DNA of 64,000 bases from SZAS-79 sp964599095 (GCA_964599095.1 CAZREB010000014.1:1-64000), one strand, 5' to 3'; counted from the first letter of the stretch, positions 8,345 through 17,105 are shown. Notes: generated from the sequence alone by a model not told the origin. Numbers and translations: made by a program.

Positions 8345-9759
8345 GCGCGCGGCTTGCCGCGTTGGCTTTCGCCACGATCGTCCTCGGCGGGTGCGCGAGT
8401 TTCAGCGAGGACGGCGGGTTCGGAATCGTGGAACGCACGGTCAAGGAGCGGGCCGGTAAGGAGGTCGCGTGGATCAAGACGGACGAACAGCGTGTCACCG
8501 TCGAAAAGCGCGTCGCCGAGCTTCTCGCCGGACCGCTCTCTGCCGACGACGCGGTGCAGGTCGCCTTGTTCAACAACAGGGGGCTCCAGGCCCAATTCGC
8601 GGAACTCGGCGTAGGCGAAGCCGACTTCGTGCAGGCGGGAAGACTTCCCAATCCGAGATTCTCGATGCTGCATACGTCGCGCGACGACGAGGTGCTCGGT
8701 CGCGAGTGGAAGATCGAGCGGATTCTGACTATGAATGTGTTCTCGCTGATCACGATGCCCATGGCCTCCGAGATCGAGGCGCGCAATTTCGCGCGAATTC
8801 AGCGCGGCGTCGCGCTCGAAGTCCTGCGACTGGCGTCCGAAACCCGCAAGGCCTATTTCGCCGCGCTTGCGGCGGACGAGTCGGTACGCTACGCGCGGCA
8901 AGTCAAGGACGTGGCCGATGCCGGGGCAGCGCTCGCCCGGCGTATGGCGCGCGTGGGCAACTGGAACCGCCTCGAGCAGGCGCGCGAACAGGGCTTTTAT
9001 GCCGACGCGGCGCTCAACCTCGCCCGGGCCGAACAGGCGCGCACCGCCGCGCGCGAGCGGTTAGTGCGGCTGTTGGGCGTCTGGGGTGAACAGGCGGCTC
9101 TCAAGCTTCCCGAGCGCCTGCCCGACTTGCCCAAGGCAGCCGAGGATTTGCCCGACATCGAGCGCCGCGCGATGCAGGAGCGGCTGGATCTGCAGGCAGT
9201 GCGGCTCGAGACGCAGGCGTTGGCCAAGAATCTGGGCCTCACGAAAGCAACGCGCTTCGTCAACGTGCTCGAGTTCGGTCCTGCGCGCGTTCTCGAAGGC
9301 GCCCATCGCAATCAATGGAAGAAGGGCTACGAGATCGGTTTCGAGCTGCCGATCTTCGACTGGGGGACCGCACGGGTCGCAAAAGCCGAGGCGATCTACA
9401 TGCAGGCGGTGGATCGCGCGGCTGAAGCCGCGGTGAACGCACGTTCGGAGGTGCGTGAAAGCTACGCGGCCTATCGATCGAGCTGGGACATCGCGCGCCA
9501 CTATCGCGAAGAAGTCGTCCCCGTGAAGAGGCGCGTCGCCGATGAGAACATGCTGCGCTACAACGGCATGCTGATCGGCGTGTTCGAACTGCTCGCGGAC
9601 GCCCGTGAGCAGATTTCGAGCGTCAGCAGCGCAATCGAGGCCTTGCGCGACTTCTGGTTGGCGGAGGCAGACTTGCAGATGTCGCTCATCGGGACGCCTG
9701 CGACGGGGTTCTCGCCGAAAGACGCCAAAACCCCTGCCGGATCCGGCGCGAGACACTGA
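8341..9759 (+). CDS. TolC-family outer-membrane efflux lipoprotein
   Basis: 472 residues. A lipobox LGGC places the lipidated Cys at residue 18, consistent with outer-membrane factors of the OprM/CusC kind. Two long alpha-helical repeats are evident (AxxxARxxxARxxL-type heptads and FNNRGLQAQFAELG), as in the Pfam OEP family. No RND partner is adjacent; the next genes encode a copper oxidase and cupredoxin. It may therefore serve a separate secretion or efflux role, or be shared with the CusBA pumps farther along. The start overlaps the previous stop (ATGA). Confidence 0.9.
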   Translation: MSARLAALAFATIVLGGCASFSEDGGFGIVERTVKERAGKEVAWIKTDEQRVTVEKRVAELLAGPLSADDAVQVALFNNRGLQAQFAELGVGEADFVQAGRLPNPRFSMLHTSRDDEVLGREWKIERILTMNVFSLITMPMASEIEARNFARIQRGVALEVLRLASETRKAYFAALAADESVRYARQVKDVADAGAALARRMARVGNWNRLEQAREQGFYADAALNLARAEQARTAARERLVRLLGVWGEQAALKLPERLPDLPKAAEDLPDIERRAMQERLDLQAVRLETQALAKNLGLTKATRFVNVLEFGPARVLEGAHRNQWKKGYEIGFELPIFDWGTARVAKAEAIYMQAVDRAAEAAVNARSEVRESYAAYRSSWDIARHYREEVVPVKRRVADENMLRYNGMLIGVFELLADAREQISSVSSAIEALRDFWLAEADLQMSLIGTPATGFSPKDAKTPAGSGARH

Positions 9760-9774
9760 ACGAGGATGCCAGAG

Positions 9775-11190
9775 ATGAATTCTAGAAGAGGTTTCCTTCG
9801 CGGTGCGGCGCTTGCCGGATCCACGCTCGCGGCCGCAGCGGTGAGTCGCGTTGCCCACGCCGCTTTGCCCGAAATCGTGAGCACCGACAAGGCGGACACG
9901 CAACCGCCGCTCGTCCCCAATACCGGCCAGCCCTACAACCCGGTGGTCACGCTCAACGGCTGGACATTGCCGTGGCGCATGAACGCCGGCGTAAAGGAAT
10001 TCCACCTGGTCGCCGAGCCGGTGGTGCGCGAGATCGCGCCCGGCATGAAGGCGCACCTGTGGGGCTACAACGGGCAGTCGCCCGGCCCGACGATCGAGGT
10101 GGTCGAGGGCGACCGCGTGCGCCTGTTCGTCACCAACCGGCTGCCCGAGCATACGAGCATCCACTGGCACGGCCAGCGCCTGCCGAACGGCATGGACGGG
10201 GTCGGCGGGCTGAACCAGCCTGCGATCGGTGCCGGCAAGACCTTCGTCTACGAGTTCGTCGCGCGCAGGCCCGGCACCTTCATGTACCACCCGCATGCGG
10301 ACGAGATGACCCAGATGGCGATGGGCATGATGGGATTCTGGGTCACGCATCCGAAAGGCAGACACCCGCTGATCGACCCGGTGGACCGCGACTTCTGCTT
10401 CCTGCTGAACGCCTACGACATCGACCCCGGCAGCTACACGCCGAAGATCATGACGATGCTCGACTTCAACCTGTGGACCTGGAACAGCCGCGCCTTCCCG
10501 GGGATCGACCCGCTGGTGGTACGCAAGAACGACAAGGTGCGCATCCGGATCGGCAACCTGACGATGACCAATCATCCGATCCATCTGCATGGCCACGAGT
10601 TCCTCGTCACCGGAACGGACGGCGGGCCGACCCCGAAGAGCAGCCGGCAATACGAGGTCACCGCCGACGTCGCCGTCGGCCAAATGCGCCAGGTCGAATT
10701 CCTCGCGGACGAGGAAGGCGATTGGGCCTTCCATTGCCACAAATCGCACCACACGATGAACGCCATGGGCCACGATGTCCCGACGCTGATTGGAGTCGAG
10801 CACCGCGGGGTCGCGCGCCAGATCACGCGCCTGATTCCGGACTACATGGTGATGGGCGAGCGCGGCATGGCGGACATGGCCGAGATGGAAATGCCTCTGC
10901 CCGAAAACACGCTGCCGATGATGACCGGTGCCGGCCCGTTCGGCTCGGTGGAGATGGGCGGCATGTTCAGCGTGCTCAAGGTGCGTCGCGACCAGAAGCG
11001 GGGCGACTACACGGACCCTGGCTGGTACGAGCATCCGCCGGGAACAATTGCGCACGAATGGACCGGGCCGATCGCCGATCCCGCGCGCTTCAAGTCCGAA
11101 GGCGCGCAATCGATGCCTGCGCAGGGCAAGCCGGCCGCAGCCGAGGTGCAGGTGCGCAAGCCCAGGGCCGGAGGCGGTCATGGGCATTGA
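9775..11190 (+). CDS. Tat-exported multicopper oxidase
   Basis: 471 residues. The Tat-type leader SRRGFLRG is followed by a hydrophobic stretch to about residue 29. The trinuclear/T1 copper motifs are complete: HWHG (130-133), MYHPHADEM, HPIHLHGHEF and HCHKSHHTMNAM (from 320) with an axial Met. Such enzymes oxidise Cu(I) to the less permeant Cu(II) in the periplasm. Met-rich segments (DEMTQMAMGMMGF, MADMAEMEMPLPE) look like extra copper sites. ATG 9775 has CGAGGA at good spacing; an upstream ATG at 9766 is possible. The gene sits between the TolC lipoprotein and the cupredoxin. Confidence 0.94.
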   Translation: MNSRRGFLRGAALAGSTLAAAAVSRVAHAALPEIVSTDKADTQPPLVPNTGQPYNPVVTLNGWTLPWRMNAGVKEFHLVAEPVVREIAPGMKAHLWGYNGQSPGPTIEVVEGDRVRLFVTNRLPEHTSIHWHGQRLPNGMDGVGGLNQPAIGAGKTFVYEFVARRPGTFMYHPHADEMTQMAMGMMGFWVTHPKGRHPLIDPVDRDFCFLLNAYDIDPGSYTPKIMTMLDFNLWTWNSRAFPGIDPLVVRKNDKVRIRIGNLTMTNHPIHLHGHEFLVTGTDGGPTPKSSRQYEVTADVAVGQMRQVEFLADEEGDWAFHCHKSHHTMNAMGHDVPTLIGVEHRGVARQITRLIPDYMVMGERGMADMAEMEMPLPENTLPMMTGAGPFGSVEMGGMFSVLKVRRDQKRGDYTDPGWYEHPPGTIAHEWTGPIADPARFKSEGAQSMPAQGKPAAAEVQVRKPRAGGGHGH

Positions 11191-11210
11191 CCGTCGGCCA
11201 AATCCCATTG

Positions 11211-11268
11211 CTGCCATTTTTGATCGAAGGCCCGCGCGGATATTGACTCTCCAGACAAATTACTGCCA
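11211..11268 (+). repeat. 58-bp dispersed intergenic repeat, copy 2
   Basis: Starts CTGCCATTTTT and ends GACAAATTACTGCCA. It is the partner of 7250-7307, with the same position just after a stop codon and upstream of a copper gene (here the cupredoxin at 11287). Confidence 0.6.
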
Positions 11269-11286
11269 CCAACCGAGGAAAGACAA

Positions 11287-11781
11287 ATGAAGAAGTTTCG
11301 AAATCTATTGCCGCTCATCGTCTGCCCGATGTTCTTCTCCGCGGCTGCGCATGCGCATGGCGACAAGCACGTTGCATCCCCGAAGATCGACTATTCCAAG
11401 GCGGAGCAGATGCCGTTCGGTGTCGCATCCGACCCGAAGAAAGCCGCCAGGACAATGCACATCGAAATGGCCGACACCCTGCGGTTCACGCCGAGCGAGG
11501 TGATGGTGAAGCGCGGCGACACCGTGCGCTTCGTGGTCACCAACAAGGGAAAACTCATGCACGAAATGGTGCTCGGCACGATGGACGACCTCAAGAAGCA
11601 TTCCGAATTGATGAGAAAGCATCCGGGCATGGAACATGACGAGCCGTACATGGCGCATGTCGCTCCCTCGAAGACGGGCGAGATGGGCTGGCGCTTCAGC
11701 AAGGCCGGCACGTTCTATTTTGGCTGCCTGGTGCCGGGCCATTTCGAGGCCGGGATGATCGGCAAGATCGTCGTTGAATGA
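11287..11781 (+). CDS. periplasmic cupredoxin (CopI-like)
   Basis: 164 residues. A signal peptide (1-23) is followed by a His-containing mature N-terminus and a plastocyanin-like fold. Type 1 copper ligands are His92 (KLMHEMVLG), Cys147, His152 and Met157 (CLVPGHFEAGM). The segment MDDLKKHSELMRKHPGMEHD adds further Met/His between beta strands, a feature of CopI-type copper-resistance cupredoxins. The role is probably periplasmic copper binding or electron transfer to the oxidase encoded upstream. RBS GAGGAAAGAC lies just before the start. Confidence 0.9.
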   Translation: MKKFRNLLPLIVCPMFFSAAAHAHGDKHVASPKIDYSKAEQMPFGVASDPKKAARTMHIEMADTLRFTPSEVMVKRGDTVRFVVTNKGKLMHEMVLGTMDDLKKHSELMRKHPGMEHDEPYMAHVAPSKTGEMGWRFSKAGTFYFGCLVPGHFEAGMIGKIVVE

Positions 11782-11845
11782 ACGAATTCCGAAAGGATGG
11801 ATCGAATCCATTCACCTGTTTATCAACAAACGCAAAGGAGAAGTC

Positions 11846-12181
11846 ATGAAATTCATTCCGTTCGTAACAATGCTTGTTGCAGTGATGGCTGCCCAGTCCG
11901 TGCTCGCCGACGATGCACACCACAAGCCGGCGCAGGCAACGGCCGCCGCAGGCGCCTTGGCAATGTCCGAAGGCGAAGTCCGCAAGGTCGACAAGCCGGC
12001 GAAGAAGATCACGCTGAAGCACGGCCCGCTCGTGAACCTCGACATGCCGGGCATGACGATGGTTTTCCAGGTGGCCGACCCGGCCATGCTCGACCAGGTC
12101 AAGGCCGGTGACAAGGTGAAGTTCGTGGCCGACAAGGTGGGCGGTAATTACATCGTGACGAAGATCGAGCCGGGAAATTGA
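11846..12181 (+). CDS. CusF-like periplasmic copper-binding protein (Trp replaced by Met)
   Basis: 111 residues with a Sec signal (1-21) and one CusF-type OB-fold domain. Ligand spacing is as in CusF: His59, then Met70 and Met72 (PGMTM). However, position 67, which aligns with the copper-capping Trp of E. coli CusF, is Met (NLDMPGMTM). The other four CusF domains in this window keep Trp. The change could give a three-Met/His site instead of the cation-pi site. AAAGGAG precedes ATG 11846; the longer reading frame from 11774 overlaps the cupredoxin stop and is unlikely. Confidence 0.88.
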   Translation: MKFIPFVTMLVAVMAAQSVLADDAHHKPAQATAAAGALAMSEGEVRKVDKPAKKITLKHGPLVNLDMPGMTMVFQVADPAMLDQVKAGDKVKFVADKVGGNYIVTKIEPGN

Positions 12182-12216
12182 CCGCCGCGTCGAGCGCTCA
12201 GGTTCGCTAGGTCAGC

Positions 12217-13128
12217 ATGCCGATCCGCATGGCGCGATTTCTCGACAGGGGGCTCGGCGCCGCCGGGCTGCTGGCGGCCCTGGCGGTGATGGCATGTCCG
12301 TCATTTGGCACCGAGCCTTTGCTGGTTCACGTGCACGGCCTGTTCTTCTCGCGGGACGGGAAATCCCTCTTCGTGCCGAGCCACACCGGTCTGGCGGTGT
12401 TCCGGGGCGGAGCTTGGTCGGAAGCGAACGGCCCGATCCATGATTTCGCCGGTTTCTCGATGTCCGAGAAGGCGATGTACGCGAGCGGCCATCCCCCGCC
12501 GGGCTCTTCGCTCCCCGATCCGCTCGGGCTGGTCAAGAGCACCGATGGCGGGGAAACCTGGCTGTCGCTCTCGCTCGGCGGCGAGGCGGACTTCCATTTA
12601 ATCGCGGCCGGCTATCGTTCCGGAGCGGTGTACGTGCTGAGTTCGCGCCCGAACAAAGCGATGCCGAATCCGGGTCTGCACGTGACTCGCGACGAAGGGA
12701 GGACCTGGATACGCGCGGCCGCGCGTGGCCTGGAGGGCGAGATATTCGGAGTTTCAGCCCATCCGCAGGAAGCCGGGACGATCGCGATAGCGACCTCGGC
12801 GGGTCTCTACCTCGCTCGTGACGGCGGCGAGTCTTTCCGCCGCATCGACGGAAGGCAAGCGGCGACCGCAGTTGCTTTCGATATCGATGGCAAGCACATT
12901 CGCTACGCGCGTTCGGTGAGGCGCGAGATGGTCTCGGTCGCCCTGGACGGCAAATTCCGTGTCGTGGTCCGGCTTCCACCGATCGGACTGGACTACGCCA
13001 CTCACATCGCCCAAAGTCCGGCGGACGTTCGCGTCCTGGCGATTGCAACGGACCGGCGCCATGTCTATGTTACGCGGGACGGCGGTTCGACCTGGCGGCA
13101 GATTGCCAAAGACGGGGACCTTCCATGA
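12217..13128 (+). CDS. exported BNR-repeat beta-propeller (sialidase-like fold), copy 1
   Basis: 303 residues with an N-terminal hydrophobic leader to about residue 31. Several Asp-box/BNR motifs recur: STDGGETW, TRDEGRTW, ARDGGESF, TRDGGSTW. The first blade carries HVHGLFFSRDGKSLFVPSH. The family is annotated elsewhere as F510_1955-type 'glycosylhydrolase', but no catalytic sialidase residues can be claimed here. It is one of four paralogues in the window (also 21179, 32503 and 55441), all inside copper loci, which points to a copper-related periplasmic role. The exact function is unknown. Confidence 0.85.
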   Translation: MPIRMARFLDRGLGAAGLLAALAVMACPSFGTEPLLVHVHGLFFSRDGKSLFVPSHTGLAVFRGGAWSEANGPIHDFAGFSMSEKAMYASGHPPPGSSLPDPLGLVKSTDGGETWLSLSLGGEADFHLIAAGYRSGAVYVLSSRPNKAMPNPGLHVTRDEGRTWIRAAARGLEGEIFGVSAHPQEAGTIAIATSAGLYLARDGGESFRRIDGRQAATAVAFDIDGKHIRYARSVRREMVSVALDGKFRVVVRLPPIGLDYATHIAQSPADVRVLAIATDRRHVYVTRDGGSTWRQIAKDGDLP

Positions 13129-13164
13129 GTCTTGCAGCGGCGGCATCGAGTCACGGCTGAGAGC

Positions 13165-14040
13165 ATGCACGTGGAACGCAGAGGATTTCTTGCACTCGCC
13201 GTCGGAGCGATCGCGGGCGTGACGTTAGGCACGGAAGCGCACGGCGCGCACGCCTCGCCGGCACGGTTTGCGCTGGTGCTGGGCGGCGGCGGCTGCCGCG
13301 CCCACGGGCACATCGGCGTCATCCGCGTACTGGAGCAGAACGGCTTCAAGCCCGACTTGATCGTCGGCACGAGCGCAGGCAGCCTCGTCGGCGGCCTCTA
13401 CGCAGCCGGCATCGGTGCAGACCAGTTGATGCGTTACGGGCAGGAACTCGGCTCGAATGTCCTGCGCGACTGGGCAATTCCGAAGCTGGGGCTCTTCGGC
13501 GGGGACGCGATCCGCCGCTTCGTAGTCGAGCGTGTCGGCCCCATCCGGATCGAAGCCCTGCGGACGCGGTTTGCGGCCGTCGCAACCGACCTGCAGAACG
13601 GGGCGCTCCAGGTCTTCGACCATGGCGACCTGGGTCTCGCGGTGCAGGCATCGAGCAGCGTGCCCGGCATCATCGAGCCGGTGCGGAGCGCAAACCGCCT
13701 GTTCGTCGACGGCAGTCTTGCCAGCCCGGTGCCGGTGGGCGTCGCACGGCGGATGGGCGCCGCCAAAGTGGTCGCGGTGGACGTCACGTTCCCGCCGGAG
13801 GAGGCGGAACTCAACGGGGTCTACGATGCCCTGTACCAGGGGTTTTCGATCCTCACGCGCAAGCTTGCGCTCGAAGAACGCGCTACTGCCGACCTGGTGA
13901 TCGCTCCACCGTTGCCGGTGCATTCCGACATGAACGCCGCGACGCTCAAGTTGCTGGTCGAAGCCGGCGAGCGGGCGGCACGCGAAGCATTGCCGCGATT
14001 GCGCGTGCTGCTCGATTCGATTCAGGGGACACCAAAATGA
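13165..14040 (+). CDS. exported patatin-like phospholipase
   Basis: About 291 residues. A Tat-like leader RRGFLAL is followed by a patatin fold: the oxyanion loop GGGGCRAHGHIG (40-51), the nucleophile elbow GTSAGS (Ser70) and the dyad Asp in VDGSLASP. Patatins are serine acyl hydrolases, often lipases. This one would act in the periplasm or at the membrane. A TTG start at 13132 adds 11 residues; ATG 13165 puts the Arg pair at the normal distance from the N-terminus. The stop overlaps the start of the next ATPase gene (ATGA), so it belongs to the copper operon. Confidence 0.88.
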   Translation: MHVERRGFLALAVGAIAGVTLGTEAHGAHASPARFALVLGGGGCRAHGHIGVIRVLEQNGFKPDLIVGTSAGSLVGGLYAAGIGADQLMRYGQELGSNVLRDWAIPKLGLFGGDAIRRFVVERVGPIRIEALRTRFAAVATDLQNGALQVFDHGDLGLAVQASSSVPGIIEPVRSANRLFVDGSLASPVPVGVARRMGAAKVVAVDVTFPPEEAELNGVYDALYQGFSILTRKLALEERATADLVIAPPLPVHSDMNAATLKLLVEAGERAAREALPRLRVLLDSIQGTPK

Positions 14041-16247
14041 CTGACTCCGGGCACGAGCATCACCACGGGCATACGCCGCCTGCATCGCCGGACAAGGGCG
14101 CCCCGGTAGCTGCCGCGGCTGCCCACAATGCCGCGGTCTACACCTGCCCAATGCACCCCGAAATCGTCCGCGATGCGCCGGGAAGCTGCCCGAAATGCGG
14201 GATGACATTGGTACTCGTGGCCGGAACCGGCACCGGCCAGGCCGACGACGCCGAGTTGCGCGACCTTACGCTGCGGCTGTGGGTCGGGGTGGCGTTGTCG
14301 ATCCCGCTCGTAATCCTGGCGATGTCTCCTATGGTCGGACTGCATGACCTGTTCGGGCTGCAACCGCGGCCGCGCGGTTGGGTCGAGTTCGCAATCGGCA
14401 CGCCGGTGGTGCTTTGGGTGGGATGGCCGATCCTGAAGAAGTTCTGGTTCTCGCTCGTGCATCGCGAGCTCAACATGTACTCGCTGATCGGGCTCGGCGT
14501 GGGCCTTGCCTACCTGTTCAGCCTCGCCGCCGTGCTGGCCCCGGCGTGGTTCCCGCAGGAATTCCGCGAGCACGACGGTGCGGTCGGCACCTACTTCGAG
14601 GCTGCGGCGGTGATCGTCACGCTCGTGATACTGGGCGACGTGCTGCAGTTGCGCGCCATGGGCCAGACCAGCCAGGCGATCCAGCAGTTGCTGAAACTTG
14701 CGCCGAACACGGCTTGGCGGTTGCGCGAGGACGGCAGCGAGGAGCAGGTTGGCCTCGAGAGCGTGGTCGTGGGCGACCGCTTGCGGGTAAAGCCGGGCGA
14801 AAAGGTGCCGGTGGACGGGATCGTGCTCGAGGGGGCGAGCCGGATCGACGAATCGATGATGACCGGCGAGCCGATCCCGGTAGCCAAGTCTGCGGACGAC
14901 AAGGTCTTTGGCGCTACCGTGAACGGCAATGGCTCGTTGACGATCCGTGCCGAGCGCGTCGGCGCGGACACGCTGCTCGCGCGCATCGTGCACATGGTCG
15001 GCGAGGCGCAGCGCACGCGCGCACCGATCCAGCGCCTCGCGGATGTGATCGCGGCGTATTTCGTCCAGGTTGTCGTAGTCATCGCCGTCATTACTGCGCT
15101 CGCATGGTGGTTCGTCGGCCCCGACCCACGCTTTACCTATGCCTTCCTGAATGCGGTGGCAGTGCTGATCGTGGCCTGCCCCTGTGCGGTCGGGCTTGCA
15201 ACGCCGATCTCGATGACGGTTGCCATGGGCCAGGGCGCGCGCGCGGGGATATTGTTTCGCAATGCCGAGGCAATCGAGCGCATGCGGGACATCGACACGG
15301 TCGTCGTCGACAAGACCGGGACCTTGACGCTCGGCCATCCCGCGCTGACAGATTTCGCCTTCGAGGGGATCGACGACGACGAGGCACTATCGCTGACCGC
15401 GGGCGTGGAGCAGTTGTCCGAGCATCCGATCGGACTGGCGATCGTCGACGGAGCCAAGGCGCGGGGCCTCGTACCGAAAGCCGCTGGCGCATTCGAAGCG
15501 GTCAACGGACTGGGCGTGCAGGCCGATGTCGAGGGCAAACGAGTGCTTGTCGGCAGCCGGCAGTTTCTCGAAGAGCGCAAGGTCGATACGAAGAAGTGGG
15601 AAGAGCGTGCCGACGCCTGGCGTTCGGAGGCCAAGACGGTCGTGTTCCTCGCGGTGGACGGTGTGGCCGTGGGCATCACCGCGGTCGCCGATCCCATCAA
15701 GGACGGCACGCGGGAAGCGATCGCGGCGCTCGAGGCCTCCGGCGTGCGCGTCGTGATGCTGACCGGCGATTCGAAGCGCACGGCAGATGCGGTCGCGAAG
15801 CAACTCGGCATCGACGAGGCGCTGGCCGAAGTGCTGCCCGAGGACAAGGCCGGCCACGTCAAGCGCCTGCAGGGCGAAGGCCGCAAGGTTGCGATGGCCG
15901 GCGACGGCATCAACGACGCGCCGGCGCTCGCGCAGTCCGATGTCGGGATCGCCATGGGCACCGGCACCGATGTCGCGATGGAGAGCGCCGGCGTGACGCT
16001 GGTCAAAGGCGACCTGCGTGGCATCGCGCGAGCGGCGGTGCTCTCGCGCGCCACGATGAGCAACATTCGCCAGAACCTGGTGTTCGCATTCGGCTACAAC
16101 GCTCTTGGCATCCCGGTGGCGGCCGGCGTCCTTTACCCGGCATTCGGGTTGCTGATGTCGCCGGTGTTCGCCGGAGCAGCTATGGCACTGAGTTCCGTGT
16201 CGGTGGTCACGAACGCATTGCGGCTCAATCGGGTGAAGCTGGGATGA
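14037..16247 (+). CDS. copper-translocating P1B-type ATPase with N-terminal HMBD
   Basis: 736 residues. Instead of an HMA domain it has a His-rich start (HEHHHGH) and a heavy-metal-binding domain with TCPMHPE (36-42) and CPKCGM (51-56). The pump core is complete: CPC at 381-383, DKTGT (Asp425), SEHPIG and GDGINDAPA. Together with CopA it gives two copper exporters. A third, truncated copy of this gene's 3' end lies at 34589-34866. It follows the patatin gene with a 4-base overlap. Confidence 0.95.
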   Translation: MTDSGHEHHHGHTPPASPDKGAPVAAAAAHNAAVYTCPMHPEIVRDAPGSCPKCGMTLVLVAGTGTGQADDAELRDLTLRLWVGVALSIPLVILAMSPMVGLHDLFGLQPRPRGWVEFAIGTPVVLWVGWPILKKFWFSLVHRELNMYSLIGLGVGLAYLFSLAAVLAPAWFPQEFREHDGAVGTYFEAAAVIVTLVILGDVLQLRAMGQTSQAIQQLLKLAPNTAWRLREDGSEEQVGLESVVVGDRLRVKPGEKVPVDGIVLEGASRIDESMMTGEPIPVAKSADDKVFGATVNGNGSLTIRAERVGADTLLARIVHMVGEAQRTRAPIQRLADVIAAYFVQVVVVIAVITALAWWFVGPDPRFTYAFLNAVAVLIVACPCAVGLATPISMTVAMGQGARAGILFRNAEAIERMRDIDTVVVDKTGTLTLGHPALTDFAFEGIDDDEALSLTAGVEQLSEHPIGLAIVDGAKARGLVPKAAGAFEAVNGLGVQADVEGKRVLVGSRQFLEERKVDTKKWEERADAWRSEAKTVVFLAVDGVAVGITAVADPIKDGTREAIAALEASGVRVVMLTGDSKRTADAVAKQLGIDEALAEVLPEDKAGHVKRLQGEGRKVAMAGDGINDAPALAQSDVGIAMGTGTDVAMESAGVTLVKGDLRGIARAAVLSRATMSNIRQNLVFAFGYNALGIPVAAGVLYPAFGLLMSPVFAGAAMALSSVSVVTNALRLNRVKLG

Positions 16248-16322
16248 GAGGCGGGAAGCGCATGGCCGCGCACCACATAAGTGCGCATGCACCGATGTGG
16301 ACCAGCAATTCGAATTCAGCGA

Positions 16323-16336
16323 TTGACCTATGTCAA
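16323..16336 (+). promoter_or_regulatory. FNR-type box upstream of copK (copy 1)
   Basis: TTGAC-CTAT-GTCAA, a near-consensus FNR/ANR dyad. A -10-like TAATCT lies at 16358-16363, which puts the site near -41.5 of the inferred transcription start (about 16370), the class II activator position. copK starts at 16417. Confidence 0.6.
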
Positions 16337-16416
16337 AACGCTACGTCGGCGTCGCCGTAATCTGACATCGGCGCAACGCCAGTCGGTGCGGAGCGCAATT
16401 TCAAAGGAAAACCATC

Positions 16417-16683
16417 ATGCGTAAATTGACATTTCCGATCCTGTTGCTCGCCATTGCCGGCGCGGCGTTTGCCGCCGAACCGCAAACCATCGAGCTTAAG
16501 GACGGAGGCAAGGTCGTAATCGACAAGGACGGTGCCATGGTGCACATCGATGCGGCCGGCAAGCGCGAGAAGATGAAGGACGGCAAAGTCATGGAGGCCA
16601 AGGACGGAAGCAAGCTGATGATGAAGAACAATGCCGTCTGGAAGACCATCACCGAACATGGGACGCTGAAGCCCGGTCACTGA
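16417..16683 (+). CDS. copK: CopK-like periplasmic copper-binding protein, copy 1
   Basis: 88 residues with a signal peptide (cleavage near 19-20). The mature part resembles CopK of Cupriavidus metallidurans: TIELKDGGKVVI, then DGKVMEAKDGSK. Met residues are at 41, 53, 59, 68 and 69; CopK binds Cu(I) and Cu(II) through a Met-rich surface. A second copy at 35426-35692 differs at only 7 of the last 68 residues. RBS AAAGGAAAA lies before the ATG. An FNR-type box lies about 90 bases upstream. Confidence 0.85.
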   Translation: MRKLTFPILLLAIAGAAFAAEPQTIELKDGGKVVIDKDGAMVHIDAAGKREKMKDGKVMEAKDGSKLMMKNNAVWKTITEHGTLKPGH

Positions 16684-16841
16684 GCGCCGAGCCAAGCGCA
16701 TCAAAATGTACGGTTCAGAAATACGCACCGGCGCGGCACTGTCGTTGACGGTTGGCGTCGGCTATGCGGCATGCACCTTGGTCTTCCTTTGCGGTTGGTT
16801 GCAAGGGTGCCTGGGTCGAATCGGGAAGCGCGGAGCCGGAA

Positions 16842-17084
16842 ATGCCGGATGAAAAAGGCCATGAGGAAGACCGGCAGCACCCGGTTCGCAACTGGGTGTT
16901 TGCTGGCTTTCTGGTCGTCGCAGCTTTCTTTCTGCTGACCGAGCACCTGGCGCACGTTTTCGGCGCGCTGCCCTATCTGCTCCTGCTCGCCTGTCCGTTG
17001 ATGCATTTCCTCGGGCACGGACATGGGCATGGTGGGCACGGCGGACACAAGGGCGAAGAGCCCACCGCGAATCCGCCGCGCTGA
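16842..17084 (+). CDS. DUF2933-type small membrane protein
   Basis: 80 residues from ATG 16842 (an upstream in-frame ATG at 16752 is less likely). A short charged N-terminus is followed by two closely spaced hydrophobic helices (VFAGFLVVAAFFLLTEHLAH and ALPYLLLLACPLMHFL) and a His/Gly tail (HGHGHGGHGGHKG). This matches the DUF2933 pattern of copper loci. The function is unknown; the His tail could bind metal. It lies between copK and the methyltransferase-like membrane gene. Confidence 0.8.
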   Translation: MPDEKGHEEDRQHPVRNWVFAGFLVVAAFFLLTEHLAHVFGALPYLLLLACPLMHFLGHGHGHGGHGGHKGEEPTANPPR

Positions 17085-17105
17085 CGTTGTCGAGGAAGCG
17101 CAGTC

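Noticed and set aside
9061..11217. 718-codon minus-strand frame opposite the multicopper oxidase
   Set aside because: Same reasoning; the oxidase motifs on the plus strand are complete.
12217..13128. True sialidase or glycoside hydrolase
   Set aside because: Asp boxes show only the propeller fold; no catalytic Arg triad, Tyr/Glu pair or carbohydrate context can be pointed to.
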